This document shows positions 5,398 through 13,299 of a DNA stretch of 13,963 nucleotides, in pieces. The translations under genes were made by a program, and so were the position numbers. Source of the DNA: Thermotogaceae bacterium (lineage in GTDB: Bacteria > Thermotogota > Thermotogae > B21-G9 > HyVt-16). Numbering within the stretch: position 1 is the first letter of the stretch; each line of letters begins with the position of its first letter. The stretch is from positions 1-13,963 of the forward strand of contig DQYP01000193.1 in NCBI GenBank assembly GCA_011043375.1. The letters run 5' to 3'. The notes beneath the pieces were generated by a model. The model did not search any database and was not told where the DNA came from. It was given only the letters and a program-made list of their open reading frames with translations.

Positions 5398-7530
5398 TTG
5401 AAGACAAACCTGAAGTTTTTACCAGAGAGTTTGAGTGAGGTCATTATCAAAAACGATGTGCTGGAGAACCTCGATATTGAAAAAATCATCAAAGCTTACA
5501 ATTATGCATATGAGAAGCATAAAGGACAATTTAGACTCTCTGGGGATCCATATATCGTGCATCCAGTTGAGGTAGCTAAAATACTCATTTCGTTGAATCT
5601 CGATACCACGAGTGTGGTAGCTGGGTTGTTACATGATGTTGTGGAGGATTGTAATGTATCAATCAGTGAAATAAAAAAAGAATTTGGAAGCGATGTTACA
5701 AAGATAGTCGATGGCCTCACAAAAATAGAGGGGCTTGATTTCAATATTCCAAATGCCGAGGCAAAGATAGAAAGTATACGAAAAATGATACTTGCAATGG
5801 CGAGTGATATAAGGGTCATCCTCGTTAAATTAGCCGATAGACTTCATAATATGCGGACACTCTCACATTTAAAAGATGAGAAAAAGATAATAGAAAAGAG
5901 TAAAGAAACCCTGAGCATATATGCACCAATAGCTCATAGACTTGGCATACACATGATAAAATGGGAATTAGAAGATCTCGCTTTCAAATATCTTTATCCC
6001 GATGAATATCGTGAATTAAAAGAAAAGGTTTCAAAAAAATTGGCAGAGAGACAAGAGGTTACCGAAAGTTACAGACAACAGTTGGAAAGCTTTTTGAAAG
6101 AACACGGGATAGATTGTAAAGTTGAAGGAAGGGTCAAACATTTTTATTCAATATGGCAAAAAATGAGGAAGAAGAATAAAACTTTTGATGAGATATATGA
6201 TCTAACAGCGTTGAGGGTTATAACGAAAGATGAAGTGGAGTGTTATAAAACCCTTGGATTTGTTCATAGTTTGTGGACACCGGTACCAGGAAGAATAAAG
6301 GACTACATAGCGACTCCAAAATCCAACGGTTACAGAGCTCTTCATACAACGGTCATCACGCAACGGGCTGAATTGCTTGAGATTCAAATAAGATCATTTG
6401 AAATGCATAGAGAGGCCGAATATGGTCTTGCAGCCCATTGGAGGTACAAGGAAGATTTACCCAACAGTAGATACAAATGGATAGATCAGTTGATCGAATG
6501 GCAAAAAGATTTTCTGAGTGGAGTAGTTGAATTGGGAGAATTTCAAAGAGAGCTGGAATTAGACGAGGTTTTTGTGTTCACACCTAAAGGGGAAGTTAAA
6601 CATCTACCCAAAGGTTCTACAACCATAGACTTTGCCTATTCGGTTCACACAGAGATAGGACATCATTATGCAGGGGCAAAAGTAAACGGAAAGATAGTAC
6701 CAATAGATTACAAACTCAAAAACGGTGATATAGTTGAGATCATTGTTAATAAAAATTCAAAAGGGCCGAGTTTGGATTGGCTCAAATATGCGAAATCTTC
6801 CAGCACCAGAGCCAAAATAAGAAAATTCTTCAAAGATAAATACGCTCAAGAACTTGTGGAGAAAGGAAAGGAAATATTCAGAAAAATTTCGAAAAAATTG
6901 AACTTGTCGATGGAAGAACTCTTGAAGGATGAAAAAATAATTGCATTCATGAAACGAAATTCTCTGAAGAGTGAGAAAGAATTGTTTATAAGACTTGGCG
7001 ATGGAATGATAACTCAATCGGATCTTCTCAAACTCTTACAACCTCAGGAAGATATTGAGCTCATAACCAGGAAGCCAAAAAAGAGAAGTAAAACTTTAGA
7101 TGTGATAGTTGATGGAGCAACGGGTGTGGAAGTTAGATTTGCAAAGTGTTGCATGCCAATACCAGGCGATAGTATCATCGGTGTCATTACCAAGAGTGCT
7201 GGTATAAGTATTCACAGAAAGAACTGCAAGAACGTCAGCACGGTTCCAAAAGATAGGCTGATCAAAGTTAGATGGGCGATGGAGACAAAGAATGAATACG
7301 ATGTTTGGCTTGAAATAGAGACTTTTAACACATTCTCGGTAAGTGATTTATACAAGTCTTCAAGACCTTCTTGGAGATTCTATGAAATAAACACCAAGAT
7401 AATCGACAGTAATTTTCTTTATCATGTTCTCAGAGCCAGAGTAAAAAGTAAAGAAGAACTTGATGATATCATCGAATCCATAAGAAAAATGAAAGACGTT
7501 ATCAGAATTAGGAGAATAAGGAGGAAATAA
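5398..7530 (+). CDS. rel: Bifunctional (p)ppGpp synthetase/hydrolase
   Basis: This long RSH enzyme makes the alarmone (p)ppGpp from ATP and GDP/GTP on starved ribosomes and hydrolyses it otherwise. The 710 residues contain an intact HD hydrolase domain (H55, H79-D80, D147 in the DRLHN motif), a synthetase domain (about 240-350; D268, E328 in EIQIR, and R299-I-K-D302), TGS (about 389-452), a helical region, a zinc-finger/RIS segment with C584-C585, H606 and C610, and a C-terminal ACT domain (about 635-708). The R-x-K-D form rather than E-x-D-D marks the bifunctional type, and the complete HD motif agrees. TTG at 5398 is the start because GGAG (5387-5390) is 7 bases upstream. It heads a tight cluster; its stop is 2 bases before dtd. 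Confidence 0.96.
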   Translation: MKTNLKFLPESLSEVIIKNDVLENLDIEKIIKAYNYAYEKHKGQFRLSGDPYIVHPVEVAKILISLNLDTTSVVAGLLHDVVEDCNVSISEIKKEFGSDVTKIVDGLTKIEGLDFNIPNAEAKIESIRKMILAMASDIRVILVKLADRLHNMRTLSHLKDEKKIIEKSKETLSIYAPIAHRLGIHMIKWELEDLAFKYLYPDEYRELKEKVSKKLAERQEVTESYRQQLESFLKEHGIDCKVEGRVKHFYSIWQKMRKKNKTFDEIYDLTALRVITKDEVECYKTLGFVHSLWTPVPGRIKDYIATPKSNGYRALHTTVITQRAELLEIQIRSFEMHREAEYGLAAHWRYKEDLPNSRYKWIDQLIEWQKDFLSGVVELGEFQRELELDEVFVFTPKGEVKHLPKGSTTIDFAYSVHTEIGHHYAGAKVNGKIVPIDYKLKNGDIVEIIVNKNSKGPSLDWLKYAKSSSTRAKIRKFFKDKYAQELVEKGKEIFRKISKKLNLSMEELLKDEKIIAFMKRNSLKSEKELFIRLGDGMITQSDLLKLLQPQEDIELITRKPKKRSKTLDVIVDGATGVEVRFAKCCMPIPGDSIIGVITKSAGISIHRKNCKNVSTVPKDRLIKVRWAMETKNEYDVWLEIETFNTFSVSDLYKSSRPSWRFYEINTKIIDSNFLYHVLRARVKSKEELDDIIESIRKMKDVIRIRRIRRK

Positions 7531-7532
7531 AC

Positions 7533-7985
7533 ATGCGAGCGGTAGTACAAAGGGTGAAATCCTCGAAAGTAACAGTGGATTCCAAGATTGTTGGCCAAAT
7601 ATCTAAGGGACTCTTGGTTTTAATTGGAGTGGGAAAGAACGACGGTCTTGAAGATATTAAATGGATGAGTGAAAAAATAGTGAATTTGAGGATATTTGAG
7701 GATGAAAACGGAAAAATGAATCTTTCGTTGTTGGATACAAAGGGAGAGCTTTTATTAGTCTCGCAATTCACTCTCTTTGGTGATTGTAGAAGAGGGAGAA
7801 GACCATCTTTCACTGAGGCAGCGGAACCATCATTCGCACGAGAAATCTTCGAAAAATTCGTGGAATACATTAAGCACGCTTACCCAATAAAGGTTGAAAC
7901 AGGTGTTTTTCAGGAACATATGGAAGTTGAGTTGGTTAATGATGGACCTGTCACACTTTTGCTTGACTCTAAAAAAACATTTTGA
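7533..7985 (+). CDS. dtd: D-aminoacyl-tRNA deacylase
   Basis: This cytoplasmic homodimeric enzyme removes D-amino acids, and often glycine from mischarged tRNA(Ala), from tRNA, thereby protecting translation. The 150 residues are the normal size. The start MRAVVQRV, the SQFTLF motif (77-82) and NDGPVT (136-141) are family hallmarks; the two motifs meet across the dimer, and the Gly-Pro pair enforces chiral selection. The ATG lies 2 bases after the rel stop, and its AGGAGG ribosome binding site is inside the last rel codons, so the two genes are co-translated. The pairing of rel and dtd is common in bacteria. No defect is seen. Confidence 0.97.
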   Translation: MRAVVQRVKSSKVTVDSKIVGQISKGLLVLIGVGKNDGLEDIKWMSEKIVNLRIFEDENGKMNLSLLDTKGELLLVSQFTLFGDCRRGRRPSFTEAAEPSFAREIFEKFVEYIKHAYPIKVETGVFQEHMEVELVNDGPVTLLLDSKKTF

Positions 7986-7998
7986 ATGAGGTAAGAAC

Positions 7999-8577
7999 AT
8001 GAGAATACTTCTCCACGTATGTTGTGCCCCAGATGCCACGGTCGCCTTCGAAAGGTTAAAAGAAGTAGGAGATGTGTGGGGGTATTTTCATAATCCAAAT
8101 ATTCATCCAAGAAAAGAGTATTTGAAAAGGCTTGATTCTTTTTTGAAACTCGTTAAAAAATGGCATCTGAATTTTGTGGAAGCTGAATACAAACCACAAG
8201 ACTGGTTCAAAACTATCAAAGGTTTTGAAAATGAACCCGAAGGCGGGAGAAGATGTGAGATATGCATAAGATACAACCTTGAAAAGACTGCCATTAAAGC
8301 AAAAGAGCTTGGATTCGATGCTTTTGCTACATCTCTAACAACCAGCCCCCATAAAGATGTGAAATTTATAAATGAAGTTGGAAAAGAAATAGCCAGGAAA
8401 TATGGATTGAAATATATAGAAAGTACTTTCAGAAAGAAGAATGGTTTTCTCAAAAGTGTTGAGTATTCAAAAAAATTGGGACTCTATAGACAGAATTATT
8501 GTGGATGTATCTTCAGCATCAGACAACCACAAGTGGAAAAGGTGACTCCAAAAAATGGAAAAGAAAATAAAAATTGA
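7999..8577 (+). CDS. queH: Epoxyqueuosine reductase, QueH family
   Basis: QueH carries out the last step of queuosine synthesis, reducing epoxyqueuosine to queuosine at position 34 of tRNAs with GUN anticodons; it replaces the cobalamin-dependent QueG. The 192-residue protein has the vicinal pair C8-C9 in HVCCAPD, C86 and C89 in RRCEIC, and C168/C170 in YRQNYCGC. These six cysteines fit the [4Fe-4S] cluster plus extra metal site known for the family, which I recall was characterised in Thermotoga maritima. The ATG follows GAGGT with good spacing, 13 bases after dtd. The last 23 bases overlap the start of ogg, whose ribosome binding site AAAGGTGA lies within queH. The C-terminal tail after residue 176 is Lys-rich and looks non-conserved. 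Confidence 0.94.
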   Translation: MRILLHVCCAPDATVAFERLKEVGDVWGYFHNPNIHPRKEYLKRLDSFLKLVKKWHLNFVEAEYKPQDWFKTIKGFENEPEGGRRCEICIRYNLEKTAIKAKELGFDAFATSLTTSPHKDVKFINEVGKEIARKYGLKYIESTFRKKNGFLKSVEYSKKLGLYRQNYCGCIFSIRQPQVEKVTPKNGKENKN

Positions 8578-9442
8578 TGTTCCATTTAATTTGGATTTTA
8601 CTTTAGATTGCGGTCAAACTTTTAGATGGAATAAATCCCGCGATGGAAGTTGGATCGGAATTGTAGATAAGGCGTTATTAATTCTTAATCAAGAAAATGA
8701 TGAATTGTATGTGATGAGTTCAAACGAAAAATTATTTGGTATGAGTTTAGAAGACGGCATCAGATATTATTTAGGATTCACCGATGATCTGGTATCGATA
8801 CGTAGGAGCATTATAGAAAATCTGAAGCTCCATGGTTTTTATGAGCAAAGCATTTTGATAAGCGAAGTTTTCTCCTTATTTGAAGGACTCAGGATACTGA
8901 GACAAGATCCTTGGGAAATGTTAGTAGAATATTTGATCTCGGCTCGCAACAATATACCTGCAATCAAGCAAACAATTGAAAGACTCTGTAGATTGTTTCC
9001 AGAGAATAAAGGAAAATTCAACGATATAGAGTATTACATTTTTCCAAGTCTTGAACAGATCAAGAAATTAACAATCCAAGAGCTTGAGAATATAAAACTT
9101 GCGTTCAGAGCAAAATGGATATATGATACAGTTAGAGCTGTTGATCTGGAAAAATTGTATGCTCTGAAGAAAAGATCATTTCAGGAAAAATTGGAATATT
9201 TATTGAGTTTGAAAGGTGTCGGATACAAAATAGCGAGTTGTGTGATGCTCTTTTCGATGGAGGAACTTTCAGCTTTTCCAGTGGATGTATGGATTAACCG
9301 TATCATGAAAAATTTATTTGGTATTACGGGAAGTACAAAGAAGATAATGGAGTTTGGGATAAGACATTTTGGCTCTTTTGCTGGTTATGCTCAAGAATAT
9401 CTTTTCAAGTACTTTAGAATCGTTGCGAAAGGAGATACGTAA
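8555..9442 (+). CDS. ogg: 8-oxoguanine DNA glycosylase/AP lyase, OGG1 type
   Basis: This enzyme excises 8-oxoguanine from DNA and can nick the abasic site, starting base excision repair. The 295 residues show an OGG_N-like domain (about 10-110, with the GQTFRW motif at 20-25) and a HhH-GPD domain (about 115-290). The helix-hairpin-helix reads LKGVGYKIASC (219-229), with K225 matching the catalytic lysine, and D244 in FPVDVW matching the catalytic aspartate. SARNNI (129-134) parallels the NNNI segment of human OGG1. The full two-domain form resembles OGG1 rather than the short archaeal Ogg2 or AGOG. The ATG lies inside the queH end in another frame; the TAA directly abuts the next gene's TTG. 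Confidence 0.9.
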   Translation: MEKKIKIDVPFNLDFTLDCGQTFRWNKSRDGSWIGIVDKALLILNQENDELYVMSSNEKLFGMSLEDGIRYYLGFTDDLVSIRRSIIENLKLHGFYEQSILISEVFSLFEGLRILRQDPWEMLVEYLISARNNIPAIKQTIERLCRLFPENKGKFNDIEYYIFPSLEQIKKLTIQELENIKLAFRAKWIYDTVRAVDLEKLYALKKRSFQEKLEYLLSLKGVGYKIASCVMLFSMEELSAFPVDVWINRIMKNLFGITGSTKKIMEFGIRHFGSFAGYAQEYLFKYFRIVAKGDT

Positions 9443-9880
9443 TTGACAAGGGATTTGTTCGTGCTCAACATAAATTCAGATATTAAAAACATAAGACTTG
9501 TTAGGAGAATGTTGAAAATTTTCTTAGGTTTTCAAGGAATCAACGAGGATGAGATATTTAAAATAGAATTAGCGGTTAATGAAGCATTAGCCAATATAAT
9601 AGAACATACGTATAAATTCGATTCGACAAAGCGGATAATAATCTGTTTTTCTATCGCAGGGGATGAAATCCACATTACTTTCAGGGACTTTGGTGAGAAA
9701 GTTGATCCCTCTAAAATCAAAGTGAAAATACCACCAGAAGTTCTATCAGAAAATGGGCGTGGGATTTATATAATAAAAAGCATGGTTGATGAGTTCAAGT
9801 TCGATGATAAAGTTGCCAAAGGCAATTTGTTACATCTCAAGAAAATTTTTTCAAGTCAAAGAGAAAGCTCCAGACAGTAA
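9443..9880 (+). CDS. RsbW-like anti-sigma factor / serine-protein kinase
   Basis: This is a small GHKL-fold kinase of the RsbW/SpoIIAB type (HATPase_c_2). Such proteins bind a sigma factor or other partner and phosphorylate an anti-sigma antagonist on serine. In 145 residues it has the N-box IELAVNEALANIIEH (41-55, with E47 and N51), G1-like DFGEKVDP (82-89) and G2-like NGRGIYIIKSMVD (103-115), so ATP binding looks intact. The TTG start immediately follows the ogg stop and is 8 bases after GGAG (9431-9434). No sigma factor or STAS antagonist is in the window, so its target is unknown. Next comes a prepilin-like gene and a HEAT-repeat gene, which may be partners. The fold assignment is secure; the biological role is not. 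Confidence 0.85.
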   Translation: MTRDLFVLNINSDIKNIRLVRRMLKIFLGFQGINEDEIFKIELAVNEALANIIEHTYKFDSTKRIIICFSIAGDEIHITFRDFGEKVDPSKIKVKIPPEVLSENGRGIYIIKSMVDEFKFDDKVAKGNLLHLKKIFSSQRESSRQ

Positions 9881-9887
9881 AAGAAAA

Positions 9888-10400
9888 TTGAATGGTGGAT
9901 TGCTTGTAGAACTAATCTTTGCACTGTTCATAGGTGCTATGGGTTGTGTTGTCCTTTTTGGTTTCTGTTTTTTCTTTTTAACAACTGAATTGAAAATTAA
10001 GAAAGATCAGCTGGATTTCTTATCGACAATTGACTGTATGAATTTCATAATAAATGAAATTGTGACGAGAAAGATCAATAATCCAACTGTGATATTCAAA
10101 AAAGATAGATCTTACTTTTTCTTTTTAACAAAAGTTGATAACAAGGAAAAGGTCGTTGGATATTACGCCTATAAAGATAAATACGGAGTCAGCCATATTA
10201 AAAGATTCGCTTCTTCCGATGAGAAATTGAGAGAAAAACTCTCCACCAAAGAAAAGGTATCCGAAGGATATCTTAGGAAAAGAGTCGATGGTTGGAATAC
10301 CATATATGATGGAAAAAGTGATATCGAATTTCAATTAAAAAACAAAAAAATGTTTGTTATAAAAGTTGGTAAGTATTTTAGATCTTGTATCTTTGAATGA
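9888..10400 (+). CDS. Prepilin-like (pseudopilin) membrane protein, start uncertain
   Basis: I do not recognise an exact family. From TTG 9888 the product is 170 residues. It has a class III type signal: NG followed by GLLVELIFALFIG, placing Glu at +5 if cleavage falls between the two glycines, then an unbroken hydrophobic helix to about residue 33, rich in Phe, Cys and Gly. The rest is a basic soluble domain (SYFFFLTKVD, GYYAYKD), as in minor pilins. The start is unclear: TTG 9888 lies 7 bases after the rsbW-like stop with no good ribosome binding site and leaves almost no basic leader. In-frame ATGs at 9789 and 9804 and TTGs at 9786 and 9813 would add the basic SKRKLNG leader, but overlap the upstream gene and also lack a ribosome binding site. 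The function is unknown. Confidence 0.65.
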   Translation: MNGGLLVELIFALFIGAMGCVVLFGFCFFFLTTELKIKKDQLDFLSTIDCMNFIINEIVTRKINNPTVIFKKDRSYFFFLTKVDNKEKVVGYYAYKDKYGVSHIKRFASSDEKLREKLSTKEKVSEGYLRKRVDGWNTIYDGKSDIEFQLKNKKMFVIKVGKYFRSCIFE

Positions 10401-10415
10401 TTTGGAGGTATCGTT

Positions 10416-11699
10416 ATGCCAGTGATATCAATGGATTTCGAGGATTTAATAGAAAGATTGAAGATTTCAAGACAAAAATATCTCAAAAATCTGTTTTCGA
10501 CATCCAGAGATCCCCATCTAAAGAAACTAATTCTAAAAGAGATGAGAAAATGGGAGATCGAAGATAGAGAACTTCTCACAAGTTCCCTTGAGGAATCTCA
10601 TCCCGCCATTCTGGTTGAAACCCTTAGATGTTGTTATAAATTATCTATTCCTTTAACCAATAAAATCTATGAAAGTTTCATTGATTCCAAAGATGACAAT
10701 ATAAGAGCTGCGTTGGTGCTCTATTCCGAAAGGGTGCTCCCTTGGTTAACTATCGAAGAAATCAAAGAATTCCTCACTGATCACTCTCCAAAAGTTAGAA
10801 AGGCCGCGATAAAGAGATTGAAAGATCAACTGGAACTAAGAGAGTTACGCGTTTTTGTTGATGATCCAAGTATCTCAGTGAAGAACGAAGCTCTGAAATT
10901 GATCATCGAAAAAAGTAATGATATAAGGGAAATAATCTGGGTTTTTCAACATTCAAATTCCCAGAGAAGCACACTAAAAAAAGCATTGAAAAAGGTTGCG
11001 ATCATTTCAAAAGATTATCTACTGGATCTCTTGAAATCGGAAAAACGTGAAAATATCGAAGTTTTAATAATTGAAGCTTTGAAAGATTCCCCATGTTGGA
11101 AACTCAAAGAGATCCTTCTACCATACCTTGAGAAAAAAAAGGAAGATACACAGCTAATTGCTAAAATCATATTCTCATTGAGTTTCTCATGCAAAGGTGA
11201 TGAAGAAATATTCAAAAAATTGGAACTTTTTCTCGATAGCAAATCATCGCTGCTTCGAAAAAACACACTGAGAGCACTGCGAAGGCTATCAAAAGAAAAC
11301 ATCAACGTGAAAAAGATTCTGGAAATGTTAGATGATCCAGATCCTGAGGTTTCGAAGGAAGCATTGAATACTTTATCGCTCTTGGGAGTCAAGGATGTTG
11401 AAAGGCAGATATCACTCTTTCTATCTTCAAAGGATGATAGCATGAGAAAAACCGCTTTAGTTGCAGTGAAACGTTTGAAATTGAAAGAATTTGAGGGAAT
11501 TCTGCTGAACATAGTGAGAGCGGATGAGAATTTGGAGATAAAAAAGGCCGCTTTGAGAGGCTTGTATGCGATAAAAAGTCAATCTTTGGAAGAAGTCATC
11601 CGAGATATTTTACTTCTTCCAATGATTAATTTTGAACTCAAATATTTAGCCGCGAGGATGGCTATTAGATCGTATCCCTCACTTGTTACTCAGTTGTAG
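10416..11699 (+). CDS. HEAT-repeat protein of unknown function
   Basis: This is a 427-residue alpha-helical solenoid. HEAT-like units can be seen near 91-107, 116-135, 148-164, 271-291, 304-321, 337-354 and 368-384; each has a short Asp/Ser/Pro turn (for example DDPDPEV, TDHSPKV) followed by a (V/L/I)-R/K-x-x-A helix. There is no signal peptide, no membrane helix and no catalytic motif that I recognise, so it is probably a cytoplasmic scaffold or protein-binding platform. HEAT proteins of this kind are also found as lyases in phycobilisome assembly, but nothing supports that here. The ATG follows GGAGGT (10404-10409) by 6 bases, and the gap from the pseudopilin-like gene is 15. Its last 21 bases overlap the end of the opposing DUF1667 gene. 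Confidence 0.85.
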   Translation: MPVISMDFEDLIERLKISRQKYLKNLFSTSRDPHLKKLILKEMRKWEIEDRELLTSSLEESHPAILVETLRCCYKLSIPLTNKIYESFIDSKDDNIRAALVLYSERVLPWLTIEEIKEFLTDHSPKVRKAAIKRLKDQLELRELRVFVDDPSISVKNEALKLIIEKSNDIREIIWVFQHSNSQRSTLKKALKKVAIISKDYLLDLLKSEKRENIEVLIIEALKDSPCWKLKEILLPYLEKKKEDTQLIAKIIFSLSFSCKGDEEIFKKLELFLDSKSSLLRKNTLRALRRLSKENINVKKILEMLDDPDPEVSKEALNTLSLLGVKDVERQISLFLSSKDDSMRKTALVAVKRLKLKEFEGILLNIVRADENLEIKKAALRGLYAIKSQSLEEVIRDILLLPMINFELKYLAARMAIRSYPSLVTQL

Positions 11700-12065
11700 G
11701 ATGGCATCTTCTAAAACTGTCCTCGTTGCTACAACTTTCACACCAGTATCCAAGAGATTCTCAACTATCACATCTCCAACTTTAATTGGTGCACGAATTT
11801 TTACGCCTTTCAAATATTCTATCGCTTTTGGAATCAATTTTTTAGGTATGGAACCATCGGTTTTTACAGATACCAAATCCATTTCTCCATTTTCAACTCT
11901 GATACTCATAGTTAATACTCTTTTTGGATTCAATATCTCGTCTTTTGCATACGATTCGCCCCTTTTACATCTATTCCCCTGTATTTTCATTTTTCCATCT
12001 TTTTCAATATGAACATTTATCTCACATCCAATGGGACATGCTATACAGATTATCTTCTTATCCAT
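11679..12065 (-). CDS. DUF1667 protein, small four-cysteine subunit
   Basis: This 128-residue protein starts with C7-x2-C10-P-x-G-C14 and has C33 in NRCKRGESYAKDE, followed by ILNPKRVLT: the DUF1667 pattern. The four cysteines suggest a bound Fe-S cluster or metal, and the family occurs beside FAD oxidoreductases and GlpA-like proteins, so it is likely an electron-transfer or assembly subunit. The ATG (12065) overlaps the stop of the upstream oxidoreductase by 8 bases, indicating coupled translation. I recall the same trio in Thermotoga maritima near glycerol genes. The end overlaps the HEAT-repeat gene by 21 bases tail to tail, so each gene's stop lies inside the other's coding sequence. The biochemical role is inferred from context only. 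Confidence 0.87.
   Translation of the reverse strand: MDKKIICIACPIGCEINVHIEKDGKMKIQGNRCKRGESYAKDEILNPKRVLTMSIRVENGEMDLVSVKTDGSIPKKLIPKAIEYLKGVKIRAPIKVGDVIVENLLDTGVKVVATRTVLEDAILQLSNK
11693..11735. repeat. Inverted repeat across the convergent gene ends
   Basis: GTTGTAG (11693-11699, including the HEAT-gene stop) and CTACAAC (11729-11735) are perfect complements, 29 bases apart, with short inner AGGA/TCCT pairing also possible. Only TTT follows on the plus strand, so as an intrinsic terminator it is weak. It is the only candidate stem at this junction, and it lies inside the DUF1667 coding sequence. Confidence 0.25.
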
Positions 12066-13299
12066 TTTCTACCACCTCAATTTCAACTTCAAAATCCTTA
12101 GAAGTTAAGGATTCAAAATCTCTGAAAATGAAATCTATCATTTGGCTGGGTCTCAACTTCCAAGCATACCTTCTATATGTTTTACCACCTATTTTCAAAT
12201 CTGCACTTTCGAGTGTTCGCTTGGGTCTGATGTATATTTTGAATGGTTCCGTCGCCGTGAACCTTTGAGGTAACATCACTCCAACATTCCTTCCACGTTT
12301 AAAATGATATTTTGCTTTTGGAAGTCTCTCCCCTTTTGCAACCTTCGCTGCATATTTTCCCGCTATCTTTCCCTCCTCATACACAAAATCCACCAAATCA
12401 TGGATGGCTACGTTGTTTCCCGCAGAAAATATCCAATCCACACTTGTACGCATTAAATTATCAACAACAGGGCCCTTATTGATGGGATCCATATCCACGA
12501 AATCTTCTATCAATTCATTCTGAGGTATCAAACCAACGGATGTTACCAATGTATCGATCGGAATAAATTTTTCTGTTCCACCAATCGGTTTGAAATTTTC
12601 ATCAACTTGCGCTATTGTAACACCCTCGAGTCTTTCTCTTCCGTGAATTTCTATCACCGTATGGCTAAGCAAAAGAGGGATACTGAAATCTTCAAGACAT
12701 TGAACCACATTCCGCATTAATCCACCTGGTTCTGCTCTGATTTCTACAACACCTACTACATCCATTCCCTCTATCTTCAATCGTCTTGCCATTATCAAAC
12801 CTATATCACCAGAACCAACTATCAAAACCCTCTTTCCAGGCATTCTATTGTATATATTAACCATCTTTTGCGCTACACCCGCTGTGAATATTCCAGAAAT
12901 TCTTGTACCAGGTATCAGTAGAGAATTGAAAGGTCTTTCACGTGCACCACTTGCAAGAACAAGTGAACCAACTTTGTAGATTTTCATACCTTCTGGTGAC
13001 TGAGCGATGACTTCTTTTGTTTCAGGTAAAATGTTCAAGACCGTCTCGTTGTTCTTAACCACTACGTTAGTTTCACTCAATTCCTTCCACAACTCTTCCA
13101 TGAATTCGGGGCCTGTAAGTTCTTTTCTGAACACATGCAATCCAAAACCGTTGTGTATACATTGGTTTAATACACCACCTGTTTTCTTTTCCCTTTCAAG
13201 CAATACCGTCTTAACACCTTCGTTAGCAGCCTGAACAGCGGCAGCCATACCTGCTGCCCCCCCACCGATAACTAATACATCAATCTTCTCTCTCCTCAT
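12058..13299 (-). CDS. NAD(P)/FAD-dependent oxidoreductase, GlpA-associated
   Basis: This 413-residue flavoprotein has an N-terminal FAD dinucleotide fold VLVIGGGAAGMAAA (8-21), the family block GGVLNQCIHNGFGL (41-54) with C47, a second nucleotide fold VLIVGSGDIG (158-167) for NAD(P)H, and the FAD-closing segment IFSAGNN followed by FVYEEGKIAGKYAA. These fit the pyridine nucleotide-disulfide oxidoreductase family, but there is no CxxC redox pair at the usual place. It probably passes electrons between NAD(P)H and the neighbouring GlpA-like subunit. I take ATG 13299: it has an AAAGGTGAG site just upstream and overlaps the preceding stop in ATGA. A start at 13422 would add 41 residues lying within the upstream gene. 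Opine or sarcosine oxidase alpha-type subunits are related alternatives. Confidence 0.9.
   Translation of the reverse strand: MRREKIDVLVIGGGAAGMAAAVQAANEGVKTVLLEREKKTGGVLNQCIHNGFGLHVFRKELTGPEFMEELWKELSETNVVVKNNETVLNILPETKEVIAQSPEGMKIYKVGSLVLASGARERPFNSLLIPGTRISGIFTAGVAQKMVNIYNRMPGKRVLIVGSGDIGLIMARRLKIEGMDVVGVVEIRAEPGGLMRNVVQCLEDFSIPLLLSHTVIEIHGRERLEGVTIAQVDENFKPIGGTEKFIPIDTLVTSVGLIPQNELIEDFVDMDPINKGPVVDNLMRTSVDWIFSAGNNVAIHDLVDFVYEEGKIAGKYAAKVAKGERLPKAKYHFKRGRNVGVMLPQRFTATEPFKIYIRPKRTLESADLKIGGKTYRRYAWKLRPSQMIDFIFRDFESLTSKDFEVEIEVVENG

Noticed and set aside
4997..5407. Minus-strand frame across sdaAA and the sdaAA-rel gap
   Set aside because: No domain or ribosome binding site; it mirrors conserved sdaAA codons.
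11015..11512. 165-codon minus-strand frame inside the HEAT gene
   Set aside because: It is a Ser/Phe-rich mirror of Glu/Lys-rich coding DNA; the plus-strand HEAT repeats are convincing.
11683..12268. Plus-strand frames opposite DUF1667 and the FAD oxidoreductase
   Set aside because: Shadows of genes with conserved cysteine and FAD motifs on the minus strand.
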